Positions 1-12,350 of a stretch of 64,000 bases of DNA are shown here, one piece after another. Origin of the DNA: Opisthocomus hoazin (taxonomy: Eukaryota; Chordata; Aves; Opisthocomiformes; Opisthocomidae); contig NC_134440.1 of NCBI RefSeq assembly GCF_030867145.1, forward strand, positions 8,494,001 to 8,558,000, read 5' to 3'. How positions within the stretch are numbered: position 1 is the stretch's first letter; each line of letters starts with the position of its first letter. The position numbers and the translations under genes are program-made. A model generated the notes under the pieces. The model saw only the letters and a program-made list of their open reading frames with translations. It made no database searches and was not told the origin of the DNA.

Positions 1-3000
1 AGCAGGCCTGGGAGGGAGAAGCGGGGCCTGAGCGGTGGAGAGCTGCTCCCTGGCAACAGCCCCTGCTGTCGCATGAGATGGAGAGCCAGGACGGTCTGCT
101 GTGCTGGAATTCCTCTCTTCGCTCTCTTCCCTGCACCGAAACACCTACTACTTCAGGCTGGAGAATCTGCTGGGGACTCTGACAATCCCTTCTCAGGATT
201 CCCTGACTGGGCAGACATGAAAATAGCACAGCTTTAAAATCAGCTGCAAGTTACCTCAGAGGAGATGCGAAAGCTCCATCCCTCCAAGCAGTTCTTCCTT
301 CCCCAGCCGCCGAAGCCCACTGCACAACAAGCTCCAGCAAGCAGGTTTGTGCAGGAATTCCCAAGGCTCAAGGCAGAGGCTAGCCTGTACCTGTCGGCAC
401 CAACACCTCCGGTGCCTCGTCCCATGGCACGCTGACCCCACGCCCACCAGAGGCAACTGCTGCTCCTCAGCTGCCAGCGGTCCCTTCCAACACAGAACGT
501 ACCTCCACTCTCAGCGCTCGTTCTCAGTCATGTCCTTAATATTCTCTGTACTTGGAAACACAAAAGCCAGGCTTCAACTCAAACCTGCATCGCCTTCAGG
601 ATAAGAGGAATCAGCAGAGCTGGGGGGATTCCAGGAGAGCCTTAGCCTGCCACCCCTCGCCCACACATACAGCGCAGAAGGTGCTGGAAAGCACCATCCT
701 CTCCCTGCATCAAACTGGGGAAACCAGGCAGAGTATAAGCTTCATCACTGCCAACAGCCCACGATAAAAAAAGAAAAGAAACAGGGTTTCTTGCTTTGTT
801 GATTATACATCAGTGCTATCTCAAAAGGAAAAAGCAGGGAGATTTTCCACCTGAAAACACCGGGCGATGACAAGAGTCTGTAGGAATGGAAATTCCGAGT
901 AGTACAAAACCATGACACCTCCGTTCTGGCGTTAAACTGGAATACCACTGCCCGTTCAGAGCCCATCGTTCAGCCCCCGTACCCAGGCAACAGCCACTTC
1001 GCGAGACTTTCCAGCCTGCGGACTGGGAGGAGGAACGAATCCCCAGAGACATGGCCATGCTCCCAGGTACCCCCGAACCCCTCCCAGCACCGCTCCTGCG
1101 CAGGTCCGCTCCGCTGCAAAGCTCTTCCAAAGGAAAGCTTCACAAAATCCAAGTTCAAGACCAACCTTAGCCCCTGTTTATTAACTTAAGAACATCCCTC
1201 TCAGGCTGACAAAGCCTGCGCATCACCTGCCAACTTGCTAATCCACCAAGTGGAAAGCAAAAGCCAGGCCTCCCTCATTAAAACACATTACATAACATTA
1301 AATAACAAAGGGCTACAGGACACACTTTGGTCAGTGGACATGTAAAAATGGGTGATTAAAAAAATCAAGGCTTCTTCCCTCCAAACTCTCAGCATCTCAA
1401 ACATTCTGGGAGCCCAGCAAAGCACCTTATTTCCAAGACCTGACTGCAACAGTGTCTTGGCTCATCTACTGCGCTCGCAGCTTACTGCCACCTCTGCCCC
1501 ACAGACACCAAACAACCCGCAGTGCTTCCCAGCTCTTTTTCCAAGCACCGTCCCCACCAGACAGCGGCGGGGCTGTGTTCTGCTGCCTGAAGTCTGACGC
1601 TGAACAGGAAGCCAAGATCTCAGCCTGCTGCACAGAGAACCTTTCCCGGGCCCGAGGCTCAGCTCCTCTGGACCTCGCAGGACAGGGCTCCAGGCTTCCC
1701 CCACACCACCATCTCCGTGCAAGTCTTGTTAGCAGGGGAGATCGTGAGAGCACCCGGTTTTACTGTCACAGGTGAACTAGCCTCCAGACATCGAGACCTT
1801 CATTTTCTGCAAGTGAGAATGTTTATGCTGCAGCTTCTTACGCGACACAGGTCTGACTGCAGCGGAGAAGACAGATGTCAGCAGGGCATTGCCTGGAAAA
1901 TGCAACTGTCGCCAACCTTCCAGCAGAATACAGACTTCACAGGCACTGGGAAGCCTTCCTGGACACACAGTAAACTTCTGTCCATCATCTTTTTGGAATC
2001 AAAGAAGCCAATTTAAAGCCTTTCAGGAACTAACTGAATTCCTCTACTCCAGAAGCAAACTCTCCTTACAGTCAGCTGTGAAAGAAATCAGAACACCTTG
2101 CTCCATGTAGCATTTTAAAACGCCCTGCAAAGCCTTACGTACAAGTTTCAGCTTACCTGAAGAACCATTTCCTGAACCGCACAGCGTGGGATCACCCCAG
2201 TGCTTATCGAGTGTGCCAATCTGCTGCAGCGTTACCGTCACAGCGAGCGGAAGACAGACAGACTTTGTGGTTTTGCACACGCTGCACCTGCACCCAGCGT
2301 GCACAGTACCACCTCTCCCTCCCCATCACAGCAGGGCTGGGGGAACGTGCAAGCGGTGCGGAGCACCCTGGGTCAAGACAAGCCTTGAAAGAGCAGAGTG
2401 TTTCACCCCAGCTGCCAGAGCCATCGGCAGCTGCTAGCGTAGTAAAGACAAGCAGGAGGTATCCTGGAACATCTCAGCTCAATGGATGCTCTGCAATAAG
2501 CTCTTTTTTTAAGCCAGTTATCAGCATAACTTGCAAGGGGTGTGGGGACTGTCCGCTACGAAGGGCTGCGGGCTGTGCAGGGATTTAGGAGAACTCCCCA
2601 GGAGATGGAGAGCAGCTAGCGTGAATCTGGGAGCCAGAGAGCCCGAACACTCTGCGTTCAGCTGCCCCAGCAGAAAATCACCTTTACACTTTCCTCACAA
2701 CTCAGCCCTGCTTCTTCTCTACAGCAATGGCCCCGACACAGACTGCCAGTAGGAAGTATAAACATCCATTCTAATAAAAACACAAAACTATTTATAAGCA
2801 CACAGATTTTCTAACGGGAAGATAACTTGTTCTCTGGCAGAATCCCGGAGTTGCTGAGAGACCGGGCCCCCTCCTTCCCGTCCTGGCTCGCAGGGTACAG
2901 CAGGACCGGAGCAGCCTCCAAGCTGTGCCACGGCTGGGCCCGAGGAAGGAGGCTCAGTTTCACAGCTTCTCACTGCACCCAGGACAAGCCAAGTCTGCCT

Positions 3001-5389
3001 AGTCAAAGCCCAATTACAGGGCTGCGGGCAGAGCTGTTCCCACAAGCTCTGAGCAAAAAGCCATTGTAAGCACACGAAGGAAGCTCCTACGCTGGCAGCC
3101 GAGTCTCTCCCCTCTCAGCAGCACTATGAGGGAAGAGGGTTGGACTCCCAGCATAGCTGGAAGTCACAGGGGTAGCGCAAGACAAACCAGGCCACTGCGT
3201 GCTGGAGCCAAACCCCTCGTTAACCTGCCCCACTGAGCGAAAGAAGTGCTTCTCTTCCACAGCCTTGAGATCCGCACCTCTCCTGCCAGTGCCCAGGAAG
3301 GAGCCAAAGCACAGCAGGGGCTGCCGCTCACCCGAGGCATCCTCACCATCTCAGATGAGCCTCTAGTTCTGCAGTGCCTCTACCTGAAAAGGGGAGATAA
3401 ACGGCTTCCTACGCAGCCTGGCTCAGGCGAGGACTGGTCCTTTCAGCAGCCTGTAATGCCCCCAGACCGGCGGCTAAGCACATACCTGGATGGACCAGCC
3501 AAAGCAAAGGATTGCTGTTCCAGCACAGCTCATCAGAGCTCCTCTTAGCTAGGAAAACCACAGGGGGGGCCGGGGGCGGGGAGAAGGCTACAGAGCACAA
3601 TCAGGCCCGAGTCCAGTAAACATGTTTATTGGCAGTTGCTCTCGGACATCGTCTCTTCCAGCCCACTGGGGCTGGAGGGGGTGGGGGGAAAAATACCGAT
3701 TGTCCGTGAGCACAACCCTCATGTCATTCCCATTGATCCGCTGAGTCACTCCCCTGTTAACAGTTTTGACAACACTCGGACTGCACAGGAGCTCAGAAAG
3801 GGAATACAAAACACGAGGCGATGCGAAGCCTCTCCACGTACTGACACCAGCGGAGAGCAGCACTCGCCGGGCAGAATCCAGAAACCTGCTGAACTGCAAG
3901 TGCCAACTTCCTCTTCTCCGCTCTCTCTGCTGAAGAGTGCTGCAACAAGAAACCCAGACACAAACCACGCTGCAAGGGCAGGAACACAGAGCTCCATTCA
4001 GCGCGCCCAGAGAAACTGCCCAGAAGAAACAGTCTCCCCTGCAAACCACCACCAACTGCACCCCAGTCGTTGTGCTGCAAGTGCAAACCAGAGCAGCAGC
4101 TGTTTTCGCAAAGAACCACAGAACTGATTTGTGAGGCCTTACAGATTTGTACGCTAACGAGGAGGAGATCAAATCCCGAGGCAGACTGACATGGGAGGGC
4201 AGCCGTCCTTGCAGGCTACGGAGACAACCCCCGCTGGGGGAACTGGGGGCTCCCCAGGTGTGCTTACCCCCACAGATCTGGGAGAAGCTGCCGCCAGGCA
4301 GGCAGCAGATCTGCGTTAGACCATCCTCACCTGCAGCACAAGACTACAATCCATCCAGAGGGCCCAACAGGCGCTAAGCAGCGATAAAATCATCATCAAA
4401 CAACATTCCTATCTGTAACACACCGAATTAAAACAAACCCAACAAATCTTTGGCAAATTCCTCACAGCAGCCAAGCCTACCCCACACCACAGAGGAGGCC
4501 TCTCCACTGGATCCCCATGGAGGCCTCCTGCCCTAATTTACAGCAATTCTTTCTCAGACACGCTGGCAAACACCAAACGTTTCCTCCAATCTGTTATATA
4601 AGGCCCAATTTTTAAACCTCTGTGGGGGCAGTGGGGAGACAGGGACACGCTGCGTGCGGCAGGCTGACGGGACAGTCCAGCTGGCAGATGAACTTACAGA
4701 CTCCTCAGAGTTCACTTCCAGATATCCAACCACTTGTTGTACAAAAGGAAAACAAACGAATTAGTTAATGAGGCAACTTCCAAACACGCTGGTGCAAACC
4801 ACTTGCATGCCTGCAGTCATTTTACACACAGTTCGACCCACATCCCGGTTACCTCTAGCTTGTTTAGAACGGACTAATTTCACGGCAGCTGGAAGGAGGT
4901 TTAACAAACCTCATTTTTTAGCTTCAGAAACACACCTAACACGGCAGGTCCCTGTGCTGCCCAGACCACAAGGCGTTCCTCAAACGGAAATACACCCTCC
5001 CCAACATCCCCGCAACTTCACGTTATTTGCCCCCGCCCAGGTCCAAGGGCCCCACTCGGTTCCCCTCCGCCAGCCACCAGCGAGGAGCCACAGGCCTCCG
5101 GTGCCCAGCCCCACCGGGGAGCTGCCTCTCATCCGCAAAGCTCTGCTCTCGGCTGCCTTGGGAACAGTTAAAGTCAGCTCCTGTCTGGTGGGGGCCGAAG
5201 GGGGAGAGTATTTTGCCTCTTTCTCACATTCATCCTCACCCACTTTGCTAAAGAAAGAAAAATCAAAAAAGAAAAAAAAGGAAAAAAGTGCTATTTTAAA
5301 TACCACCTTCAGCACGGCCCCTTTCCCCAAATAAACACTTCCCAGCCCCTCTGGAGAGAGGAAAGCCACATACAAAGAAGCCAACATCC
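1..5389. other. Probable first intron of the gene starting at the 5.4-6.3 kb CpG island
   Basis: No coding exon is recognised on either strand. Donor-like minus-strand sites occur (for example near 2155 and 3486), and an AATAAA lies on the minus strand at 3625-3630. An A-rich tract occupies 5240-5290. The 194-codon minus-strand frame at 3588-4172 resembles nothing I know. Confidence 0.4.
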
Positions 5390-6260
5390 TGCGAGGCTCC
5401 GGCTCCGCCGGGCAGGCCGGGGCAGGGCGCGGGCCCGGGGCACGCCGCCGGGGGAGGCCCGACCCCACCCCCGCCACCCCCCCGGCCTCACAGGGGGCTT
5501 GGGGGGGGGTCGCGATCCCGGGTGGAGCCGGCCCCTTCCTCAGGGCCACAAACCGGGCATCGCCGGCAGGAAACGGAGTGAGGCGGCGCTGGGCCTTCAG
5601 CCCCCGGCGGGACCCGGCCCAACCCGAGCCCTGCGGCCCCCCCAGCCCCCCGGCGCCGGTCTGACCCCCCATCCCCCGTCCCCCTCACCCGCCCCGGGCC
5701 TCCCCCCGCCACCTACCTCGCTCCGCGGCCCCCACAGCCCCTTCAGCCCCACGGCCCACGAAGCCTCCCCCGCGCCCCGGGCCCGGGCCCCGCTGCCCCC
5801 GCCTGAGGCGCCGCCCGGCCCGGCCCCCCCCTCCCCCGGCCCCGGCACTGCCCGGTCCCGGCCGGGGCGAAGCGCAGCGGCAGAGCAGCCCGGCGCGGCG
5901 GCGGCGGTTACCTCAGCGGCGGGCCCCGCTGCCGCTGCCCCGCGGCCGCCTCCCCATGGCGGCCCCCCCGGCCCGGCTCTCCTCACGCCGCCTCTCGCCT
6001 CCCCTCACCACTCCGCGGGCAGCGGCCAGCCAGCGACAACGCTACGCCGCCGGCGTAGGCTCGGCGCGCACCCATGCGCCCCCCGCCACGCCGCCGGCGC
6101 AAGCGCCTTTCCTGAATACCAACTCCGAAGCGGAGAGGCCCGGCGGAGCTCAGCGCAAGCGCAGCCGACGGGAGGGTGGTGGCGCAACGGCGTTGGCGTA
6201 AAGCGCGTTCGAGAATAGGAGGCTCGAGGCGAGCGATGGGAGGGCGGCTTTGCGACAGCG
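5390..6260. promoter_or_regulatory. CpG island, promoter of an unidentified minus-strand gene (CSNK1G2 by synteny?)
   Basis: Dense CpG. On the minus strand two good donors end exons at 5912 (CTGAG then GTAACC) and 5717 (GCGAG then GTAGGT), suggesting alternative non-coding first exons of a gene going left. A Kozak-perfect GCCGCCATGG on the minus strand (ATG at 5955-5957) opens only 14 codons before a stop. Human gene order puts CSNK1G2, whose first exons are non-coding, on this side of SCAMP4; no CSNK1G2 coding exon is in the window. Confidence 0.45.
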
Positions 6261-6369
6261 CGGGGTACTTTACGGTAGCACCACGCTTGGCGGCTACTGG
6301 CGGGGCCTGGCTTTAACTCGCTGCTGCCCGGCGGGCGGGGGCGCGGCCCGGCCCGGGGGGGCCCGGTAC

Positions 6370-6700
6370 GTGGCCCAGCTCCGCTGTGGGGATAGGTCCC
6401 CTCGATGCCTGCAGTCCCGTGTGCGGCGCAGGCCCAGGTATAGGGCACAGCTCCCCCGTAGGGGCCAGGCCCCGCTGTAGGGTACCCTGTAGGGGCCCAG
6501 CCCGCTGCAGGGGGTGAATGGGTGGATGGGGCCCCCGGTATAGGGGCAGCACTGCTTTAGCGACCAGGATCCCGTACAGGGCACCGTCCTCGGGGTGAGG
6601 TACAGCCCCACTGCAGGGAGGAGGCCCCGGCATGGGGCCGAGACCCGCTGTAGGGGACAGGCCCCGGTACAACACACGGCCCCGCTGTAGAGCCCTGCCG
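6370..6700. repeat. Degenerate minisatellite beside the left CpG island
   Basis: Blocks such as GGCCCCGCTGTAGGG, CAGGCCCCGGTACAA and AGCCCGCTGCAGGGG recur about every 20-35 bases, alternating 'cccCGCTGTAGGGg' with 'cccGGTAtAGGGca' cores. Confidence 0.75.
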
Positions 6701-9215
6701 GGCAACCCCTGGGGAGTGGAGCTGGGTCCAGGGGGTCCCGCAGAGTGGCTGCAGCCCTGGTACTGGTGGGCAAAGCCCTGCAGGCTCCTGCATCACCCCC
6801 TGCCCCGTCCCGCGGGAGCAGATGGAAGCCACGGTCTGGGATTTTACAGACCTTGAAGCCTTTTTGGGGACACCAGCCCCGAGCAAAGCTGCTGCTGTCC
6901 CTGCTGCCTCGCAGGGGAGGTCACTGGGACGCAATGCCACGCTGGTGGGACCCGCCGGGACAGGGCCCGGGCGGGCACGCAGCCCCCAGTGCCACCTCCA
7001 AAAGCCTTTTGCTTGCTTCGGTCTTGGAGTTACTCTGATCAACCATTCGGCCGTCAAAATTCTCTCCCAGTGCTTGCTCGGCGAAGGAGGGCACAGCCGG
7101 GAGAATCGGTTCTGGAGGCAGAAGAGCCATCCCTGTCCGGGCCCTTCACACCCCCGTACGATCCTGCTGCTTCTGTTTTCTTCACGGCATGGGGCAGATT
7201 CAGCCCAAGAATATTTTCAGGCAATGGGCAAATGAGTTTGTGTGCTTTCAGGGCAGGCTCAGGTCTTCAGCCACCAGCATCACCCCAAATACCCATTTCA
7301 GCATTTCCAGCCGCTTGAATCGATTCTCTCCCAGTTCCAGGGAAATGCTCTCCCCTCAGCATTTGCCTAAAGTACTTTTTCCCCCTTAGGTGTTTGCTTC
7401 TAAAAGAAAATGCTATGATTTTAGAGAATTAGGAAAATAAAACAAGCTCCTCTGCGCATAAAGCCCAGATGCTGCCGTCCCTGTGCTGCGACACGGTGCT
7501 CCTCCTCCTCTTCCCAGCTCAGGAGGGCAGCGAGGGGCCGTGACGTGCGTCCTGCTGCTGGAGAGAATAAAATCGCCCCAAAGTACCCAACGACAGAGCC
7601 ACCCTTCCTTTATTTTTCTTTTTTTACGATCCCACCACCCCACGCCGCAGAAAGAGGTGATTTCAAGCACTCTGAGAACATGTGAGTTGTTCAGGCGTTT
7701 GGCTTGAGAATTTAACCCGTCCTCTGGAGCAGGAGAGGGGGAAAGCAAATAGTTTTGATTTTATGTCAAGGCAAACATCCAGCGGTGACCACGCGGTGCA
7801 GCAGGCACGCTCTGCAGAGACCTGTACAGCTCGTGCTGCGGAACCTGCTCAGCACCGGTGAGTTGGTGAGAAAAGCTGGGGAATTTCTGTCGGGAAAGCA
7901 TCCAGCTACAAACCCTGCCCTGCTCCCGTGGGCATGAGTTAATTAGGGATAATTCACAAGCAGACAGCACAAACTGAACCACTCTCGATGGCGCAGGGGA
8001 GAACGAGCTGCTCAGGGGCGGGCAGACAAAACCTTCCTGCCGCGAAACATTCACGTCCAGGCCCTGGGAAACCGAAGAGTGACAGCAACACACCAGGAGC
8101 CCGACAAAAGCAGAAGCCAGGCCCCTCGCAGCGTCCTGCCCGATGCAGCAGGATCAGTGAAGAGCTCCCACCCCACCACCGGCACCCTGAAGCTTTTGGG
8201 GAGCTCCTCGGGGCGGGGGGGCTGCGCTTGGCTGCACCCCCACCCCCAATGTGCGCCCACATCCCCGACAAACCTCGCCCTGGCCTCCTGCCGAGCCCCG
8301 GCTCTCGCGCAGGGAGTGCGGCCGTGGCGAACAACTCCTCGCTCCCAAGCGCCAAGGACCTGCCCTTGCAGCAGCTGGAGCAGGAGCTTAGAGCTGTGAC
8401 TCGTGCTCAGATTCCGAGGGCCTGGAGCAGGAATTTGAGCGAACACGATTCCACCCTCGTGCTCGGCATGGCACCGGCACGGCAGCGAGCAGTTGCAGGA
8501 AACCACTGCCGGCGAAAGCGAGATGCTGACGGCTGGGCAGGGGGTACCTGGCAGAAGGCTTTGGAGATAAGGAAGACGCTGAGGTTAGCAGCTGTCACAT
8601 TGAGCAGCTGTGGTGAGAACGACTCTTTTAGGATTAAATACCTGCTATGGAGTGGAACTGGGCTATGAAGCCACAGTATGGTAATTTGGGGCGATAAATT
8701 CAGCTATGTGTGAAACAGAGCGCTTCAACTCCCCTTCACTGTCAAACAGCCCGTTTACTCCAGGGATAACGATCTCCTCCCAGGCAATAAACCAGAGAAG
8801 GCAGAAATCAGCGCTGCAAGGGGCTGGCGCGAGTCTCTGCACTGCTACGGAGAGGCCAGGGAGAAGACCTCGACCCCAGCGCTCGGGAGATGGGACTTTC
8901 TCACCACCACCCACACCTCTGCTCTCCATTCCCTTTGTTCAAAAATGAAAATAATGGCAGCACCTCTGCTAAATGCTCATCAGGCCGCTGTAAGAGTACA
9001 AACCACAGCGGGCCCCTCTTGCGCCGGTCCCCAGCACAGAGGACGAGCTTCATCCATAAACTTGCTGTTCTTTTAAGTAAAAAACAACATGCGCTGGGAG
9101 ACTTTGGAGAAAATAAGAGATTTCACCATTTCCCTCTGCCAGATAACTCCGGTTACCTAGGAACAGACACACTTCTCTAACGTGGCCAGTTCTTCTCATC
9201 AAGCACAGGATGAGC
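6701..9215. other. Intergenic between the left CpG island and the SCAMP4 3' end
   Basis: No coding exon, CR1 or LTR was recognised. A plus-strand AATAAA is at about 7435. Nothing further can be said. Confidence 0.5.
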
Positions 9216-12173
9216 ATTTATTGTCTTGTGACCGAGAAAAAACACAAAACAAAAGCCAGAGCTCCACAAGTGACATGAAACATCGCACACATGCACGCCA
9301 CGTGATGCCGAACAAAACCGGGAGCCAGGTCCAGGTTAATGGTGTTAAGAGGTCTTAGAAAGCTAATGTAAACATTTAAAAACATACAGAGGAGTCCAGA
9401 AAAATAAGCCACGGTAGTTCAGGCAGCGTGTTGAGTCAACTTGCTGGAATTACGGTTTCTGGCATCGAAGAGGATGGAGGGGGATGAGAGATGGCAGATC
9501 CCAGCCAGAGAGGTTCGTTTCAGCTCCACAGAGATCTCAGGCAGTGTGTGCTAACGGGGCGCGGGCTCGGGGTCCGGCTCCTACCTGCCCCCTCTCCTTG
9601 CTTCAAGCATTTGCAATGTGACTGAAGGGGGTGGGGGTGTTCAAAACAGGCCCTCGGATTAGCCAAGGGGGGGAGGCAAGAGAAGCAGGATGCAGAGTCC
9701 CCGTCAACGCTTCTCCTCCTGCTGTCTTTCAGATCTTCAACCCGACACACTAAAGAAGGAGAGACACCAACCGCTTTTGAAAAATCTTGGCAAGAGGCTG
9801 AGGATGGCGAGGGGCAGGGCGGGAGGGAGCGTGGTACACGGGTGCGCTGTGTTTCGGCTTCCAAGTACGGCCAACCTCGCGTTCGGCCCCGTTCACCTCC
9901 CCTCACTCCCCTGTAGTGCAATCGTATTTCCAGGGAGTTAATCGACAGGCAGTTCTTTTATCACTCTGATGGCAAGCGACAAACACTTAAAATTACACTT
10001 GACACAAGACAAAGGCACCTAAAAGCTTGACAATGCGATCAAGTCGTGTTCTGTTAAGAAGGCTTCAAGCGTTCCTACTCACAAGCAATTGCCCACTTGC
10101 AAGAAAAAAACCCTCTCGTGCTCGGAGCACGTTCAATATCCCAGACCCAGCACAAGGCTGGTTCTGCAGCAGGGAGCCAGTGTTGCTTGTAAACGGAAAT
10201 TCAGGGAGGCTCTGCCCTCCGATTCACGTTTGCTTTCGCTTTGGCCCTAGTGCCACAGGTGTCGCGCAGACTCCAAGCTGTATGTCACTTCGCATTACAG
10301 TGTGACACAGGAAAAGTTAACAGAGCAAATGGGAAGTGCTGCAGGGGCGACACGGAAGGAAGCGTTCTCCTTCGCAAACTAGTACTTTATTAGTTAAGGC
10401 ACATGTAGAGACAGTTTTCAAAAGATCACTTGCAAATCAATTCTGCCTAACTAGGACAACCTCCCTGTCCCTTTCCAGGAGCCAGCTCTGTTTTCCAGTT
10501 ATTCCATATGAATTTGGAGTGACTCCACTTTCACCACCACAGCTCTGGCATCCCATCCGCGGGCCTGCCAAGCCGGGCAGGCTCTGACCCACGGGGTGCC
10601 CAACACCTCCCACATCTCCGCAGTGGAGCGCTCCGTCCTTCACTAGCCGAAACTTTCAGAACCAGAGACTTTGAACACTCGCTCTCTATAAAAATATCAG
10701 GAACTGACCTCCCAGTTTTGACAGGTTTGAGAAAATTCACAGCAGGCTGTTGAGCGAGAAGGAAAAACTGCAGCCTTTGCTGCTTGTATCGCTGTAGGAC
10801 ACAGGGGAATTGGATGGCTCAGGCTCCAGGAGTCCTGATGTGCATGCACAGAATGGAGATGAATGACGAGATGGATGCTGGCTCTCATGGAAAACAATCC
10901 CTCCCAACAGCTTTATCCTCTCTTTAGCTGATTCTTGGAGAAAGGCAATAATCTCTCTCTCCCTGCTCGTACACGGAAGGAAAGTGCTTCTGGCTACAGA
11001 GATGCAGACCAGGTCTGCACAGCTAACATCAGTTACAAGCACTAACAAGCTTTCCTTGGTCTACCAGACCCCACTGCGTAATGTTTGGATTTCAGCTACA
11101 CCAGGAGAAGGCAGAATTAAAGATATTCATGGTAACAGAACTACTGCCAAACCACGCTGGGGCCCCAGCACTGGGATCAGCAGTTATCCTGCATCCAGCT
11201 GCTGGCTGGGAGCCCAGACAAAATGGTGTCCCAGCAGTGCAAGGTGTGTCTAGCTACGCATTTCTAGGGTCAGCACAAAACCTGGATGCCATGTAAGTGG
11301 AAGTTAGATGGCATAGAGATCTCATGCTACGTACCTGCAAGAGGGTGACCACCACCCAGGTAGCCAGGTGCAAAGCCCAGTGCTAGCCAGCTTCTCAAAA
11401 GCTTCCAGTGGGCTTTGAATCAGGCTTTTGGTGAGCAATCATTAACCAAATGAGATGAATCTGCACCTTTGAAGCACAAACTTTTGGCAGCAAGGAAAGC
11501 AAGACTTGTAGCATAACAATAGTCCTGGCCAAATGAGGACTCTTGCAGACATCACATCTGAACAACACTCACACACAGCGAGCACCGTTATCTAAAGGAT
11601 TCTTCACCAGAGAGCACAAGCAAATGAGGTTGTAGATTTTACAAATACCTTCGATATCACTAGTACCAAATAATTTAGGTGTTGCATTTCCCTTAGAGGG
11701 AAAAGTTCAACATTATTCACCCAGGAGAGTAAACACCAGTTGCTATTAATGCTCTGATTGCGTTTGTTACAATTACAGATGACTTGGCAGTGTGCTGCGC
11801 ACGTGATGGAAACTAAACAGGGAGGCAGGAGAAGAAGTAGTCGTGGTAGTGTTCGCTGTTGCAGGGAAGTCAACCTTTTTCACATATGGTCATGAGAGGA
11901 TTCCCTCAAGCAAGGGCAGTGAACGATTGATTCCTCCGTCTGCAACGAGGCAAATACTGGTAACTCAATGCAAACCAATAAGAAAAAGCTTTCCGATAAG
12001 GCCGTGCAGAGCTCCAGAGGTGGGAAGGGCTGACAGCACGCGTCCTCTACAGAGATGAGGAGACAAAAAACAAAGAAGTCCCCAAGATGACTGGAATGCA
12101 AATGATCTTTTCAAATAACAATAATAAAAAGACAAGAAAGAAGAGAATCCAGGCAGTTTGCAGCTGTTACTGC
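9216..12173 (-). other. SCAMP4: Probable SCAMP4 3' UTR with two candidate poly(A) signals
   Basis: No coding exon is seen. Read on the minus strand it follows the SCAMP4 stop directly. AATAAA hexamers lie at 10386-10391 and 9217-9222 (minus strand), giving 3' UTRs of about 1.8 or 2.95 kb. The real end cannot be fixed from sequence alone. Confidence 0.5.
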
Positions 12174-12350
12174 TTAAGGCCATTGGTTTCCTGCAGGATA
12201 GTTGGGCACTGTGGGATACTCTGGCAGGCTGTTCCCAGAAAAATTGCTGTGCTGGGCCTCCCTGCTGGGAGGGTTTCTCCATGTGCCGCTCTTCCACTCG
12301 TCCTGAGCTTTCTGAAAGCTTCCACCAGCCCCTCGGTAGATTTTATGTAC
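12174..12350 (-). CDS. SCAMP4: SCAMP4 coding exon 6 (cytosolic C-terminus and stop)
   Basis: This encodes residues 172-229 and TAA (12174-12176). [19 protein letters not shown] is the conserved SCAMP juxtamembrane tail. The SCAMP4-type ending [14 protein letters not shown] follows. The acceptor is CCATTAG. Confidence 0.96.
   Translation of the reverse strand, partial: VHKIYRGAGGSFQKAQDEWKSGTWRNPPSREAQHSNFSGNSLPEYPTVPNYPAGNQWP

Noticed and set aside
3588-4172. 194-codon minus-strand frame near an AATAAA
   Set aside because: It runs past the AATAAA, has no known domain and competes with a 163-codon plus-strand frame; no splice or start evidence supports it.
1-5389. CSNK1G2 kinase coding exons
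   Set aside because: No kinase motif or conserved N-terminus was found; at most this is its first intron.
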